Shown piece by piece: positions 40,242-50,000 of a stretch of DNA of 64,000 bases. Within the stretch, counting starts at the first letter, position 1; the number at the start of each line of letters is the position of its first letter. This DNA is from Eutreptiella sp. 'Long Island Sound 2002' (Eukaryota > Euglenozoa > Euglenophyceae > Eutreptiales > Eutreptiaceae): positions 176,722,341 through 176,786,340 of the forward strand of contig OZ038378.1 of the NCBI GenBank assembly GCA_964036045.1, read 5' to 3'. The notes beneath the pieces were generated by a model. That model was not told where the DNA came from, ran no database searches, and was given only the letters and a program-made list of their open reading frames with translations. A program made the translations under genes and the position numbers.

Positions 40242-43200
40242 GCGCAAGACGCCTATTGGGAAGCCCGGATGGGGGAGTATGCTTAGCGTGGTGGACGGAG
40301 GTCTTACCTCCATTCCCTGGGAGGATCTGGACCCGACTCTGGTCCAGGCTATACAACGAGAAAGCGATGGACTCGCCTTGGGTGACTTGAAGGATCGACT
40401 AAGACCTCAAGATGCTGTTGAGACTACACCCGGAGGAGATGAGTACGTCGTGACTGACACCAACGCCCACAACTCTCCCTGTCATGTACCTGTTCCTGAT
40501 GGAGTCCCTGAGTGTGGACTATCTGAGCTACCTAGCTCTATCCCCTCAGAAGACGAGACTGAGCACGACGCCTTCTTCGTGCAGACCTGTGTGGAGGAAG
40601 TGGAGAACGCCGAGTACGTCGCCCCACTGAAACCCCTACTCTCCATGAGGGTGGAAGACCCCGTGGACGAGGAGCTGGACCCTCGATCCAGGCTCAGGGA
40701 GTATGTGGATTCCAAGAGGAAGTTGGTGGCGAAAAAGCTATGCTACGCGAAGCCTACCCGCAGCTCATGGCCACTGAAGCAAGGACGTATGGGAGACCTA
40801 TCCCAATTGAAGGAGGACCTCGAACAGAAGTTCACCACCTGGCAAAGGGAGGTGGATCTTAAGCTCATGAAGTGCGTGTGGGGCGCCCATGTGAGGACCC
40901 CAGAGGAGGACGACCTCTCAGAGGAATGTGTATGTGAACCCCCTCGAGCGTGCCTATTTTGCCATCGTCCACCGGAGATGGTTGAACAAGACCTTCTATA
41001 CGCCTACCAAGGGCTGAAGGATACTACCACGGGCGAAGAGTCGGTGGAGGATCACCTCCCGACGTCTATTCAGGGGGCAAGCAACTTGCACTCTGACGAG
41101 GACATGGAGGACAAGATCAAGGTATTGGACCCGCGGGTACAGAAGCTTATAAGGACCTATCTGGAGGTGTTCGGAGAACTACCCCCTCCAGCCTCATGCG
41201 ACAAGCTGGTACAAATGGACCTCAAGCTGAAACCCGAGTTCGTGGGCCACAAGATCCGAAGGAGACCCTATCCAGCTCCTAAAGAGCAGGCCGACGAGAT
41301 TGAGCGACAGATACAAGAATGTATCGACGCTGGCCTAGTCCAGGAGTACAAGGACGGGGACTACCCCCTACACTGCAGCCCCTGTTTCCTGATGGCTAAA
41401 CCTGGGTCTACAGCCAAACGGCTGGTAGTGGACTACGGAGAGCTGAACAAGAAGACGCTGAACCACTCAGGGTCCATTCCCAATATGGAGTCTACCCTGG
41501 AGAAGATAGCCTCCTGCCGCTACAAGACCAAGATGGACAAGCGAAGCGGATTCTGGCAAGTGGACCTGACACCCAACGCACAGGAACTACTGGCCTTCAT
41601 CACCCCTCGGGGGAGGGTGTTCAAGTGGAAGGTCATGCCGTTTGGCGTGGCTAACGCACCCGCTCTGTTCCAAGAGCTGATGAACAAGATCTTGTCCATC
41701 CTACGAAGGAGACCTAAGGTGCAGGAGCTCATATCCCGTGGTGCCCAGATGGAGGCTCACATCGACGATGTATGCCTCGGGACCAATACCCAGGAGGATC
41801 ACCTAATCCTCTTGGGTGAGTTCTTTGCGGTCTGCCAGGAGAACCACACACGACTCAAGCTGGAGAAGTGTGAGTTCATGCAGGAGACCATGCAGTACCT
41901 GGGGTTTGACGTTGGCTATGGGTGGTGGACCCCAGCGGCCTCTAAGGCCAAACCCCTGATGGATGCCAAGGTACGACACGAAGACCCCAAGAAAGGACTT
42001 CATGATGTACGCAGTTTCATTGGGGCGTGCAAATTCTATCGCCGCCACATCAAAAACTTCACCTACACCAGCGCCGTTCTGACGGACTTGATCAAGAAGA
42101 GTACTACTTGGCGCTGGGGCCCACAAGAGCAACAAGCGTTTGACGAGCTCAAAGACAAGATAGCCAACGCTAAGTGCTTGGGCGTGCCTAGGGCACAAGG
42201 GGAGATTATCCTGGTGACCGACACCAGCAATGTGGGCGGTGGTGGAACGTTGTTCCAATGGCAAGCACTAGAGAAGGAGGAGTTCGACTCGGCCATTTCC
42301 CAATGGGGGACGGAAGGTCTCAACCGAGATGGAACCCTCAAGCACAGCTACCCTGACGACAAGTGGGTTCTAGTACCTCTGGGCCACTGGAACTGGAAGT
42401 GGAACCAGGCCAGGGGGAACTACTCCACCTATGAGCAGGAATTGCTCGCGGGTATGCTGGTGCTATCCTCACAAGCACGACTGTTGGGGAGTAACCCTGT
42501 GGTCTGGCTGTGCGACCAAGAACCGGTCCGCAGTTTCCAGAAGGGTCCCCCACCTGAGAAGGCCAAGCTACGGCGCTGGTGGACCTACCTCAGTCAACTA
42601 CGGCTGACGGTACACCATATCCAGGGAGTGAAGAACGAGTGTGCCGACTACATCAGCCGCAACAACTTCGACGCCCTGATTAGTGCCCGGTCTGAAGCGC
42701 TGGCTAAGGAGGCGTTCAGCCGCATGGACGTCCACTTGGACCTCAACATGACGATGATACGCCCCCTGGATGGACTCCAACAATCGGAGTACCTGAAGGA
42801 GTTCGGGGATATCTACAAGCGCCTGGAGAAACGCCTTGAACCCCTCCTGGTCAACCAAGACCAGTGGAAGAGGGACAAGAGCTACCTATGGCACGAGGAC
42901 CGTATTGTGGTGCCTAGTGACCGAGTCCCAGCGCTGCTGAAGTGGACCCATGAGTCCAGTGGTCATGTGGGTGCTGACCGCACCCTGAGGTTGTTCAAGC
43001 AGTGGTTCCACACTACGTGGACCGACGACCAACTGCGGAAAACCCTCCTGCCAATCGTGGACAAGTGCCCGTGCAGGTCCTGTAAACCAGGGGATATCAG
43101 GGACAGAGGTCTCTACTCGACCCTGCCCATCCCTCACTGTGCTAACAGTGTTCTATACGTGGACTACACGGAGATGCCGAAGTTCGGGGGCTATGACTTC

Positions 43201-43631
43201 GCCCTCGTGGTAACCTGTGGGTTGACCAGGTTTACCAGGGTGTTCCCATGTACCAAGCACATTACCGGGGAGGAGACTATCAAGATACTCCTGGAGGAAT
43301 GGTTTTGTGTCTATGGGGCGCCAAAGGAGATCAACTCCGATGAGGACGTGCGAGTACGCTCAGATACTGGCTGGTACAAGAGGGTCCTGAGATCCCTCAA
43401 TGTCCAGGTGTCTACGGGGATTCCCTACTCTCACACAAGCAACCCCCTATGTGAGCGACAGATCCGCGTCCTGAAGGAGAACGTACGGATATGGTGCAAA
43501 ACTGAACGCACCAGAGACTGGGTGAGACTACTCCCCGTCATATCCTTGATGATGAGCTCCCAAGAGAGTTCAGCTACTGGCTACTCGCCCCATGAGCTAT
43601 TCCTCGGGCGCCCGGCATGGTTCCTACATGC
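40242..43631 (+). pseudogene. pol: Element B pol, piece 2: end of Dam-like domain, RT, RNase H, integrase core
   Basis: The frame resumes at 40246 after the second gcgc and is open to the E insertion. It begins with the end of the Dam-like unit (MLSVVDGGL at 40279, matching FLSIIDGSL of A). A 250-residue linker rich in acidic residues follows. RT starts near 41150 and has HIDDVCLG (near 41758) instead of YxDD. RNase H has TDTS at the usual TDAS site. Integrase shows a His/Cys finger and the triad YVDY (43156), NSDED (43334) and CERQ (43450). The ORF visible past 43631 is LTR sequence of E. Integrase resumes at 54615. Confidence 0.92.
43627..43631 (+). repeat. Target-site duplication of element E (left copy, catgc)
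   Basis: Corresponds to cctgc at 54610-54614, with one mismatch. Removing E and one copy keeps B's frame across HAPYPED, which aligns with the A integrase. Confidence 0.78.
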
Positions 43632-44165
43632 TGTAAGTGCGGCTAACCCCCATCTGCTCAGATTTTCACTGATCTGCCCCAGATTGGCTACATTTTGGTC
43701 ATTTTCTCTGCTTCGGCGGAATCGCCGTCCCGCAGCTCAGTCTCAGGATCAGACCTATATATTTCTGATGTGCCGGATCTGATTCCGCGGTCCATTCATC
43801 GTAAATCCGCCGCGTTCCGATCATTTACCCGGAATCGCCATTTGCCGCTGACGCGCGTGCGCGAGCCAGATCGGCCAAATATTTTTTCACAATCGGATTT
43901 ATATAAATCTTTTCAGATAGATATGGACACTCAGATGTACTTAGGATAATCCGCATCAATTTTCTTCATAGACTGGGATTTTTTGCCGGATAACAATCAG
44001 CATGGATCTTGCCTCCGTTGTTGCTGCTCTCGCCTCCGTTGGTGTCCGTGTATCCGGTTCTGCCCCCAACAGCAGCGTTCAGGTCGACTCCTCGCGTGCC
44101 TGCCCCACTGGTCTTGCCGGCCCTGAGCCCTCCGGCACCATCAACGACCCAGGGCAGCACTTTCA
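43632..44165 (+). mobile_element. Element E 5' LTR (534 bp)
   Basis: Matches 54076-54609, with one difference noted (T at about 43727 versus C). It begins TGTAAGTG and ends CACTTTCA. It contains a TATA box and the gag ATG. Confidence 0.95.
43898..43906 (+). promoter_or_regulatory. TATA box in element E 5' LTR
   Basis: TTTATATAAATC about 100 bases before the gag ATG. A start site some 30 bases downstream would leave a short leader and place the ATG on the transcript. Confidence 0.55.
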
Positions 44166-47034
44166 TGGTAGCAGAGGCTACCTGAATGTTGCTTCAGTGG
44201 TCTCTGCTCCACAGCTCGCTCCCCAGTACGGCCCCGTAGACCCCGCCGCTTCTGGAGAAGTAACGATTACACTGCCTTGGTGCTGTGCGAACGAGGCCTT
44301 GAGAGGAATGCCTTGCGCAAGTCCAAGCTGCCCAAGAAGGGCGCACATCAGCAGCTGTGGAGACCCAGATTACCATAATCCCAGTCGAAACTGGCCATCG
44401 AGCAGCTGGAATCCGCCGGCCTACGACGATGGCAATGCTCCGGTAGACCTTACGGAGCTGGCAGGTACCAACATTCCTTACGGAGGTCCAACATTTGAGA
44501 CCACGGACGCCGATCTGAACGACATTGAGATGGGCGGTCCAGGTGAGGTACCTAGCTATAATCGACCAGCCTCTTGGGCACATTGGGACGACCATTTGTC
44601 CCTAGAAGTGACCCGTAACCTTGAGAGCCTTGAGGCCCTTTGTTGGTTAGCGTCGTCTAAGCTGATCGAACAAGAAAGAATCGCCTCTGATTTTTTAACG
44701 GAATATTTTTTCCTCCTTCAGAACGAAATTAATACCAGGATGTGGTGGTGTTCTCAAGAAGATGACTCTTTTGCCATTTTTTTGCAGATCTGGGAGGCAA
44801 GCCCCTTCCCGAAGGAGAAGGGCTGCGCACCTGTTCCCGGGCCCTCCGCCCCTCATCCCCCTGTTTCCATCCGCGACGATCTAGCCGCCGCGGTTGAGGA
44901 AGGAATTTTAGAGGCGGCCAGGCAGGCAAGCCTGGAAATCAGGGCTGAAGGAGCTCCCCAAGTGGACTCCTGGCTGCGGACCACCGAGATCAGCGGTCCG
45001 ACAGCCTGCTCAGGCCCTTCAGGACACGGTATGTACTGTCCTGCCGACTGCTCCTGCAGATTCCAGCGAGATGCTGAGCTCCAATTGCTCAAAGATCAAA
45101 TGCACCTCATCATTCAAACGCTGGGAATAAAAGATCTTTTCAAGACGCACATGCGGTCTGAGGGCGCCTCATCGGTGGAACAAGCAACAGAGCCATCGGA
45201 GGAGGCGACAGAAATTTTTTCAATTGCTCCTTCGGTGGACTCCAGGACCACTGATGCAAGGATCAGCAGGACCAAGTTAAAGGAAAGGGTTAAGATCTCT
45301 CGTTCTGAGAGTAGGACGGCGAAGGCTAGGACTGAGGCTCAGAATGCCAAGCGAACTGCCTCCCGTACTGCCCCTCCTGCTGCTGATTCCAATACCTTAG
45401 CCCAGCTGTTGCTCGCCCAGACCCTCGCCGGAGCTGGTGTGGCGAATGATGCCGCCAAGGTGTCTGCCATTACGGCCGGTGTTGGGCTGGATTCGCTTCT
45501 TAATCCTACTTCCTTGCGACTTCGTCAGGTTGCCAAGCAACCGAAGTATAATGGGAACCCCCGACGTTGGCCTCAGTTCCAACGGGAATTTAAACTGTGG
45601 GTTAAGACTCAAAAACTCCAAGATGATCAGTTCCTGATGGCCCTCTTGGATTGCCTTGAGGGAGCGCCGGCCAACACTTGGCTCAGGACTTGGAGTGATC
45701 GCGAGGATACAAGTTCCCCCCTTACCTTTGATGAGGTGTGGGAACAGTTGGAGGTACGTGGATCCCGGCTGCCAGAGGACCACTACCACCAAATGTTGAA
45801 GAATTTTCCTTCATTCTCACGATTAATTTTGCACGAAGTGCAAGATAAAAAACAGCGCTTCTGGAATTTAGTGGAAGAAGCTGAACATTCAGGCGAAAAA
45901 TTTTCTAGTGCCGAGCTGAAAAGTCTGATTTTTGACAAGATCCCCTCAGAAACTGCCGCCACCCTTCGGAACAAACAGTCCGAAGAAAAGGTCAAGACCT
46001 GGTGGGCGGAGGTGGAAAGCTTCGATGCCTCTGCCAACAAGTTCTCCGTCAGGGAGGCACTTCAAAAGTGCTCCCCCACGTCCTTCTCCAAGGTGAAATT
46101 CACTGAGGAGACGTGGAAAATCAAGTTTCATGAACACGAGGATCGGGACTTGTTTGTCCAAGTCCTCAACAGGGGAGTCAGCTTCCATGGCCATCGCCTG
46201 AGGGCCAAAAACTGGGTGTTTTCGTACACCCCGAAAGAACTCTGGGAGGAGGTTGAGCGGCTCGCCGACGCCGCCAACCAGAATTTCCATGAGGGTCTTG
46301 GGGGAAACAAGAATACCCAGCAAAACACCCAAAATGGGGCCCAAAAGGTCAACAAAAAGGTGAATGACACCCCGAATGTTCAGCAGCACTGTAGCATCTG
46401 CCTTCTTTTAGGTTCTACGAACCGAGCTAAGACGCATTCTACTGATAATCACCGATGGTCTCCTTACGATCACAAGGTGATTGGTGAAAATATCAGTAAT
46501 TCGCAGAATTCAGACAGGAATGACAGACAGGTGCACGGTGGGAAGGCTGGAAAAGGGAATCCGACCCCCTCCGGTGGAAACAAAAATCCTGGAGGCCCTG
46601 GCGGGTCCCAAGGCACAGGAAATCGGACTCCATCCGGCTCCGGTGGGCAGCCGAACGGCCAGAAAAATCCCAATAGCAACGCCGGAGGCGGAAATCGAAA
46701 TACAGGCCAAACCCCTCAATCCGGTGCAAACAAGGGAAATGCTCCAGGATTCCAGGGTAAAGGTAAGGGAAATCCTTCGGGAACCCCTTTCTCTGGTAAG
46801 GGCAGAGGGCGTGGCGACGGTGGAGGTCCATCATCCGGCGGCCGTGGCCGTGGACGTGGAAAGGGCAACCATCGTGTGGATCAGGTCTCAGGTGCAGATC
46901 AGGTGTCCGATGCGGACCGAGATTACGTTGAAAATGCCTTGAATCCAGCAGATGATCCGCTCCAAGATGAGTGGGTCGACGAATCAGGGTGTGTCCACAA
47001 TGTTAACGCAGCCACTGGAGGTCAGAACGCCTAG
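44002..47034 (+). CDS. gag: Element E gag, starting inside the 5' LTR
   Basis: An intact ORF of 1,010 codons. The ATG at 44002 lies in the LTR, 11 codons after an in-frame TAG, and the frame runs through the LTR end and PBS (read as HGSRGYL). The first 450 residues are low in recognisable domains. The capsid-like region begins near YNGNPRRWPQFQREFKLWVK (about 45546). A CSIC...H...H cluster (about 46390-46450) may be a divergent zinc finger; no classic CCHC is present. The C-terminus is Gly/Asn/Lys-rich and probably binds RNA. It ends with TAG at 47032-47034 in frame with pol. Confidence 0.88.
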   Translation: MDLASVVAALASVGVRVSGSAPNSSVQVDSSRACPTGLAGPEPSGTINDPGQHFHGSRGYLNVASVVSAPQLAPQYGPVDPAASGEVTITLPWCCANEALRGMPCASPSCPRRAHISSCGDPDYHNPSRNWPSSSWNPPAYDDGNAPVDLTELAGTNIPYGGPTFETTDADLNDIEMGGPGEVPSYNRPASWAHWDDHLSLEVTRNLESLEALCWLASSKLIEQERIASDFLTEYFFLLQNEINTRMWWCSQEDDSFAIFLQIWEASPFPKEKGCAPVPGPSAPHPPVSIRDDLAAAVEEGILEAARQASLEIRAEGAPQVDSWLRTTEISGPTACSGPSGHGMYCPADCSCRFQRDAELQLLKDQMHLIIQTLGIKDLFKTHMRSEGASSVEQATEPSEEATEIFSIAPSVDSRTTDARISRTKLKERVKISRSESRTAKARTEAQNAKRTASRTAPPAADSNTLAQLLLAQTLAGAGVANDAAKVSAITAGVGLDSLLNPTSLRLRQVAKQPKYNGNPRRWPQFQREFKLWVKTQKLQDDQFLMALLDCLEGAPANTWLRTWSDREDTSSPLTFDEVWEQLEVRGSRLPEDHYHQMLKNFPSFSRLILHEVQDKKQRFWNLVEEAEHSGEKFSSAELKSLIFDKIPSETAATLRNKQSEEKVKTWWAEVESFDASANKFSVREALQKCSPTSFSKVKFTEETWKIKFHEHEDRDLFVQVLNRGVSFHGHRLRAKNWVFSYTPKELWEEVERLADAANQNFHEGLGGNKNTQQNTQNGAQKVNKKVNDTPNVQQHCSICLLLGSTNRAKTHSTDNHRWSPYDHKVIGENISNSQNSDRNDRQVHGGKAGKGNPTPSGGNKNPGGPGGSQGTGNRTPSGSGGQPNGQKNPNSNAGGGNRNTGQTPQSGANKGNAPGFQGKGKGNPSGTPFSGKGRGRGDGGGPSSGGRGRGRGKGNHRVDQVSGADQVSDADRDYVENALNPADDPLQDEWVDESGCVHNVNAATGGQNA
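44166..44177 (+). other. Element E primer binding site (inside gag ORF)
   Basis: TGGTAGCAGAGG directly after the 5' LTR, complementary to an initiator-Met-type tRNA 3' end. It is read in the gag frame as GGT AGC AGA GG. Confidence 0.85.
47032..47034 (+). promoter_or_regulatory. Element E gag TAG, candidate readthrough stop
   Basis: AAC GCC TAG GGG AGC CAC; pol continues in the same frame with 43 open codons before the first near-cognate GTG (47164). No ATG opens pol. Confidence 0.7.
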
Positions 47035-50000
47035 GGGAGCCACGAAAATCGCCCCTCCCCAGGCGATTTCAGGCATGATCTTCAGATTCCTTCTCGACCA
47101 CTACTTGATGTAGGGTCGCTTGTCTCCTCTCCCCTGGATCCGGCAGCGGATCCTTCTGTTGTAGTGGACAGGGTTGGTGTACAGTCCAAGCACAGGGCCC
47201 GTCAGTTTGTCACAAAGCTGTGGGTCTCTGATTGCAAGGGCAATTTCCACCTCGCCACTTGTTTGTGTGACAATGGATCGGAGGTAAATCTCCAATCCAA
47301 TTCTTTCTTGCCTGACGACTGCGTGTTTGATTCGCCTCATCCTGTTACCCTCGAGGGAGTTTCTGGACACTCTCTCGCAGGTGGCAAACGCGGTTGTTAT
47401 ATATCAACTCATTTGGTCGCTCAAGACCTTTGGGAAGAAGGTAATGTGGAGGAAGTTATCCTTAAAGATGACTACTTCTATCGTGCCGACATAAAGTATG
47501 ACCTTTACTTGGGCCATCCTTGGCTTCGCAAGAACAGGGTGGCGCCCGTAGGTCATCGGCGTTGTTTTTTGCTGGAGTCAGGTCCCTTGGAGCGTCCTGA
47601 ATTTCGTTTTTTGCACGCAGGGTTTAAAAGTGCAGAAGAATTTTTGAAGCAAAAGGTTACACCAAAGTTTGGCGAAGATGTCACCATTGCAGAGGTGAAT
47701 GGGAGTGCCGATTACTCCCGAGAGTTAGAATGTCTTCGTAGGGACTCCCAGCCACGACGCCCTTCGCGCTGGCACTCTTCATCCTACAGAGTTGTCGACA
47801 AATGGCGCGATACAATTTGTGAATATTTTTATGAACACCATTCCTTTTGGCCACAGTATGATGCCTTTGCTAACCGCGAGAACAAGCGCTTTGACAAGCA
47901 CTTTCGTGACGCTTGGACCCATAAATGGGACAAGAAGTTATGGATTAATCCTCCGTTTCACTTAATCCAGCAGGTCATCCACAAAATCAAGCAAGATAAA
48001 ACCCAGGCGATTTTAGTTGTGCCCTTGTGGGACGACAAGCCTTGGTTTCAGGAATTGCAAGACATTTGTGTAGATTACATCGAACTTCCCAGGAAGATTA
48101 AGCTGTATGCCAGGGACGACACAGGTCCCCTGCCACAGCGGCCCTGGAGTTCGCTTGCATTCCTGGTGGATGGAAAGCTTTCTGACTCTGATTCTGCTGA
48201 TTCTAGTACTGATTCCTGTGTTGGGTCTGAATCTGAGGTTGAGCGTGGTACTGATGATGAATCTATTTTTTCTGATTTTTGTCCGTCAGATGCCCAAGGT
48301 GATCCAACGTCAAATGGATCCGCCTCGTCTCCCTCTTCCCCAATACGATCTACATCCAAAAGAATCTACGGCGCACGGACGACAAAAAAATTTTCTTCGC
48401 GCCGCAAATTCAGAGTTTTTTATGAAAAACCCCGTCTGGAAGCTTTCATAGATCCTTTCGAGGAGCTGGATCACGAAGAGAATCTCTGGAATGTCGACAC
48501 TCGACCCACCTATCTTCAAGAGGCAGTTGATACGGACCTTTTTAGGGACATCCGTAAGAAGATTCTTCCTGCCAAGGCCGAAGAAATCGCCAAAGTTTTT
48601 TCGACAGTAATTCCTGGCGATCAGGTGGACACTGAGTTGTGTTCCAAGAAAAGAGACAAGATTTTTGAGGAACGGAAGGACACAACCCTTTCGGGGAAGT
48701 TGATCAAAGACCCCCCTGTCCGTGGGCAGTTCGGTGAAGCCTTCATCGAGCTTCGTGAAGGGTACAAGGCGAAGAAACAGCGTCCTTATGAGAACCATGG
48801 ACAGAAACATGAGATACTCAGAAAAATAATCGAGAGAAATCTCAGGGAATTTGGTTGGCTTGAGGGTTGTATGACCAGCGAGTGGTGCTGTGCACCCTTC
48901 ACAGTCCCGAAGCCGCCGCCTGCAGACCAGAACACTATTGATGGTTGGCGAATGGTTGTTGATTTTCGCAACCTCAACGCCGAAACCAAGGCGGATTCAC
49001 ACCCCCTGCCCCTCATTGAGGAGGAAATCGCCAAGAGGGCAAGAGGTCGTTTGTTTTCTGTGCTGGATCTCCGTCACGGCTTTCACCAAATGCCGTTGAG
49101 GAAGGACAGCCGACCTCTCACCTGTATGTGCACGCCATGTGGCCCAGTCCAGTGGACGGTCATGCCCATGGGCCTGAAGAACGCCCCTTCGTTTTTTCAA
49201 AGAATGATGGAGGATGTGCTTTTTACAGCTCATCCTGAGCTTCGTGCCTTCGTGAGTGTGTACATAGATGACATAATCATCGCGACAGAGGGGGAGGGAC
49301 TGACCGAAGCCGAGCTGGTGGCCCTACATGAAAAGCAGCTGAACCAGGTTTTGGACATTCTTGATGCCAATCAGCTGATTTGTGGGCCAAAGAAGGGAAA
49401 ACTATTTTTAAAATCAGTCGAATTTTGTGGTTCTCTCCTTGAGAATGGCACCCGACGACCCAGTCCAGGGAAGCTCGTCGCTATTCAGAAGTGGAAGCGC
49501 CCTGAGACGATCACGGAATGGAGAGGATTCCTGGGTTGTTGCAATTTTTACCACACTTTTGTGCCGAATTATGCCAAATTTGCTGCCCCCCTCACTGAAC
49601 TATTGAAGGTAGGGAGAGATGCGGGCAAGGCAGGTTCAAAGGTTCGTGTCAAGTGGACTGACGAGTGCGAGGAGGCCTTCCATCACTTGAAGGCGGCCCT
49701 CTGCGAAGTCGCCACGTTGCATGTGCCGAAATTTGACCGACCCTTCTACATAAGAACCGACGCTTCTAGGTACGCGATCGGAGCTGTTCTTGAACAGGTT
49801 GATGAAGCCACCGGCGATCATTACCCTCTTGCATTTTGGTCTCGGAAGCTAGCCCCACGCCAAATGCAATGGTCGCCGCGTGAGCAAGAAACATATGCCA
49901 TAATCTGTGCGCTGAAAAAGTACCAATCGTGGGTTGGCACCAATCGAGTCGAGGTCCTGACGGATCATCGATCTCTGGAGTATTGGGCCACCGAACACAT

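Noticed and set aside
47860-48180. Interpretation of the elements as DIRS-type because of the Dam-like domain
   Set aside because: All elements have true LTRs, target duplications and DDE-type integrases, and no tyrosine recombinase is visible, so they are Ty3/gypsy-like.
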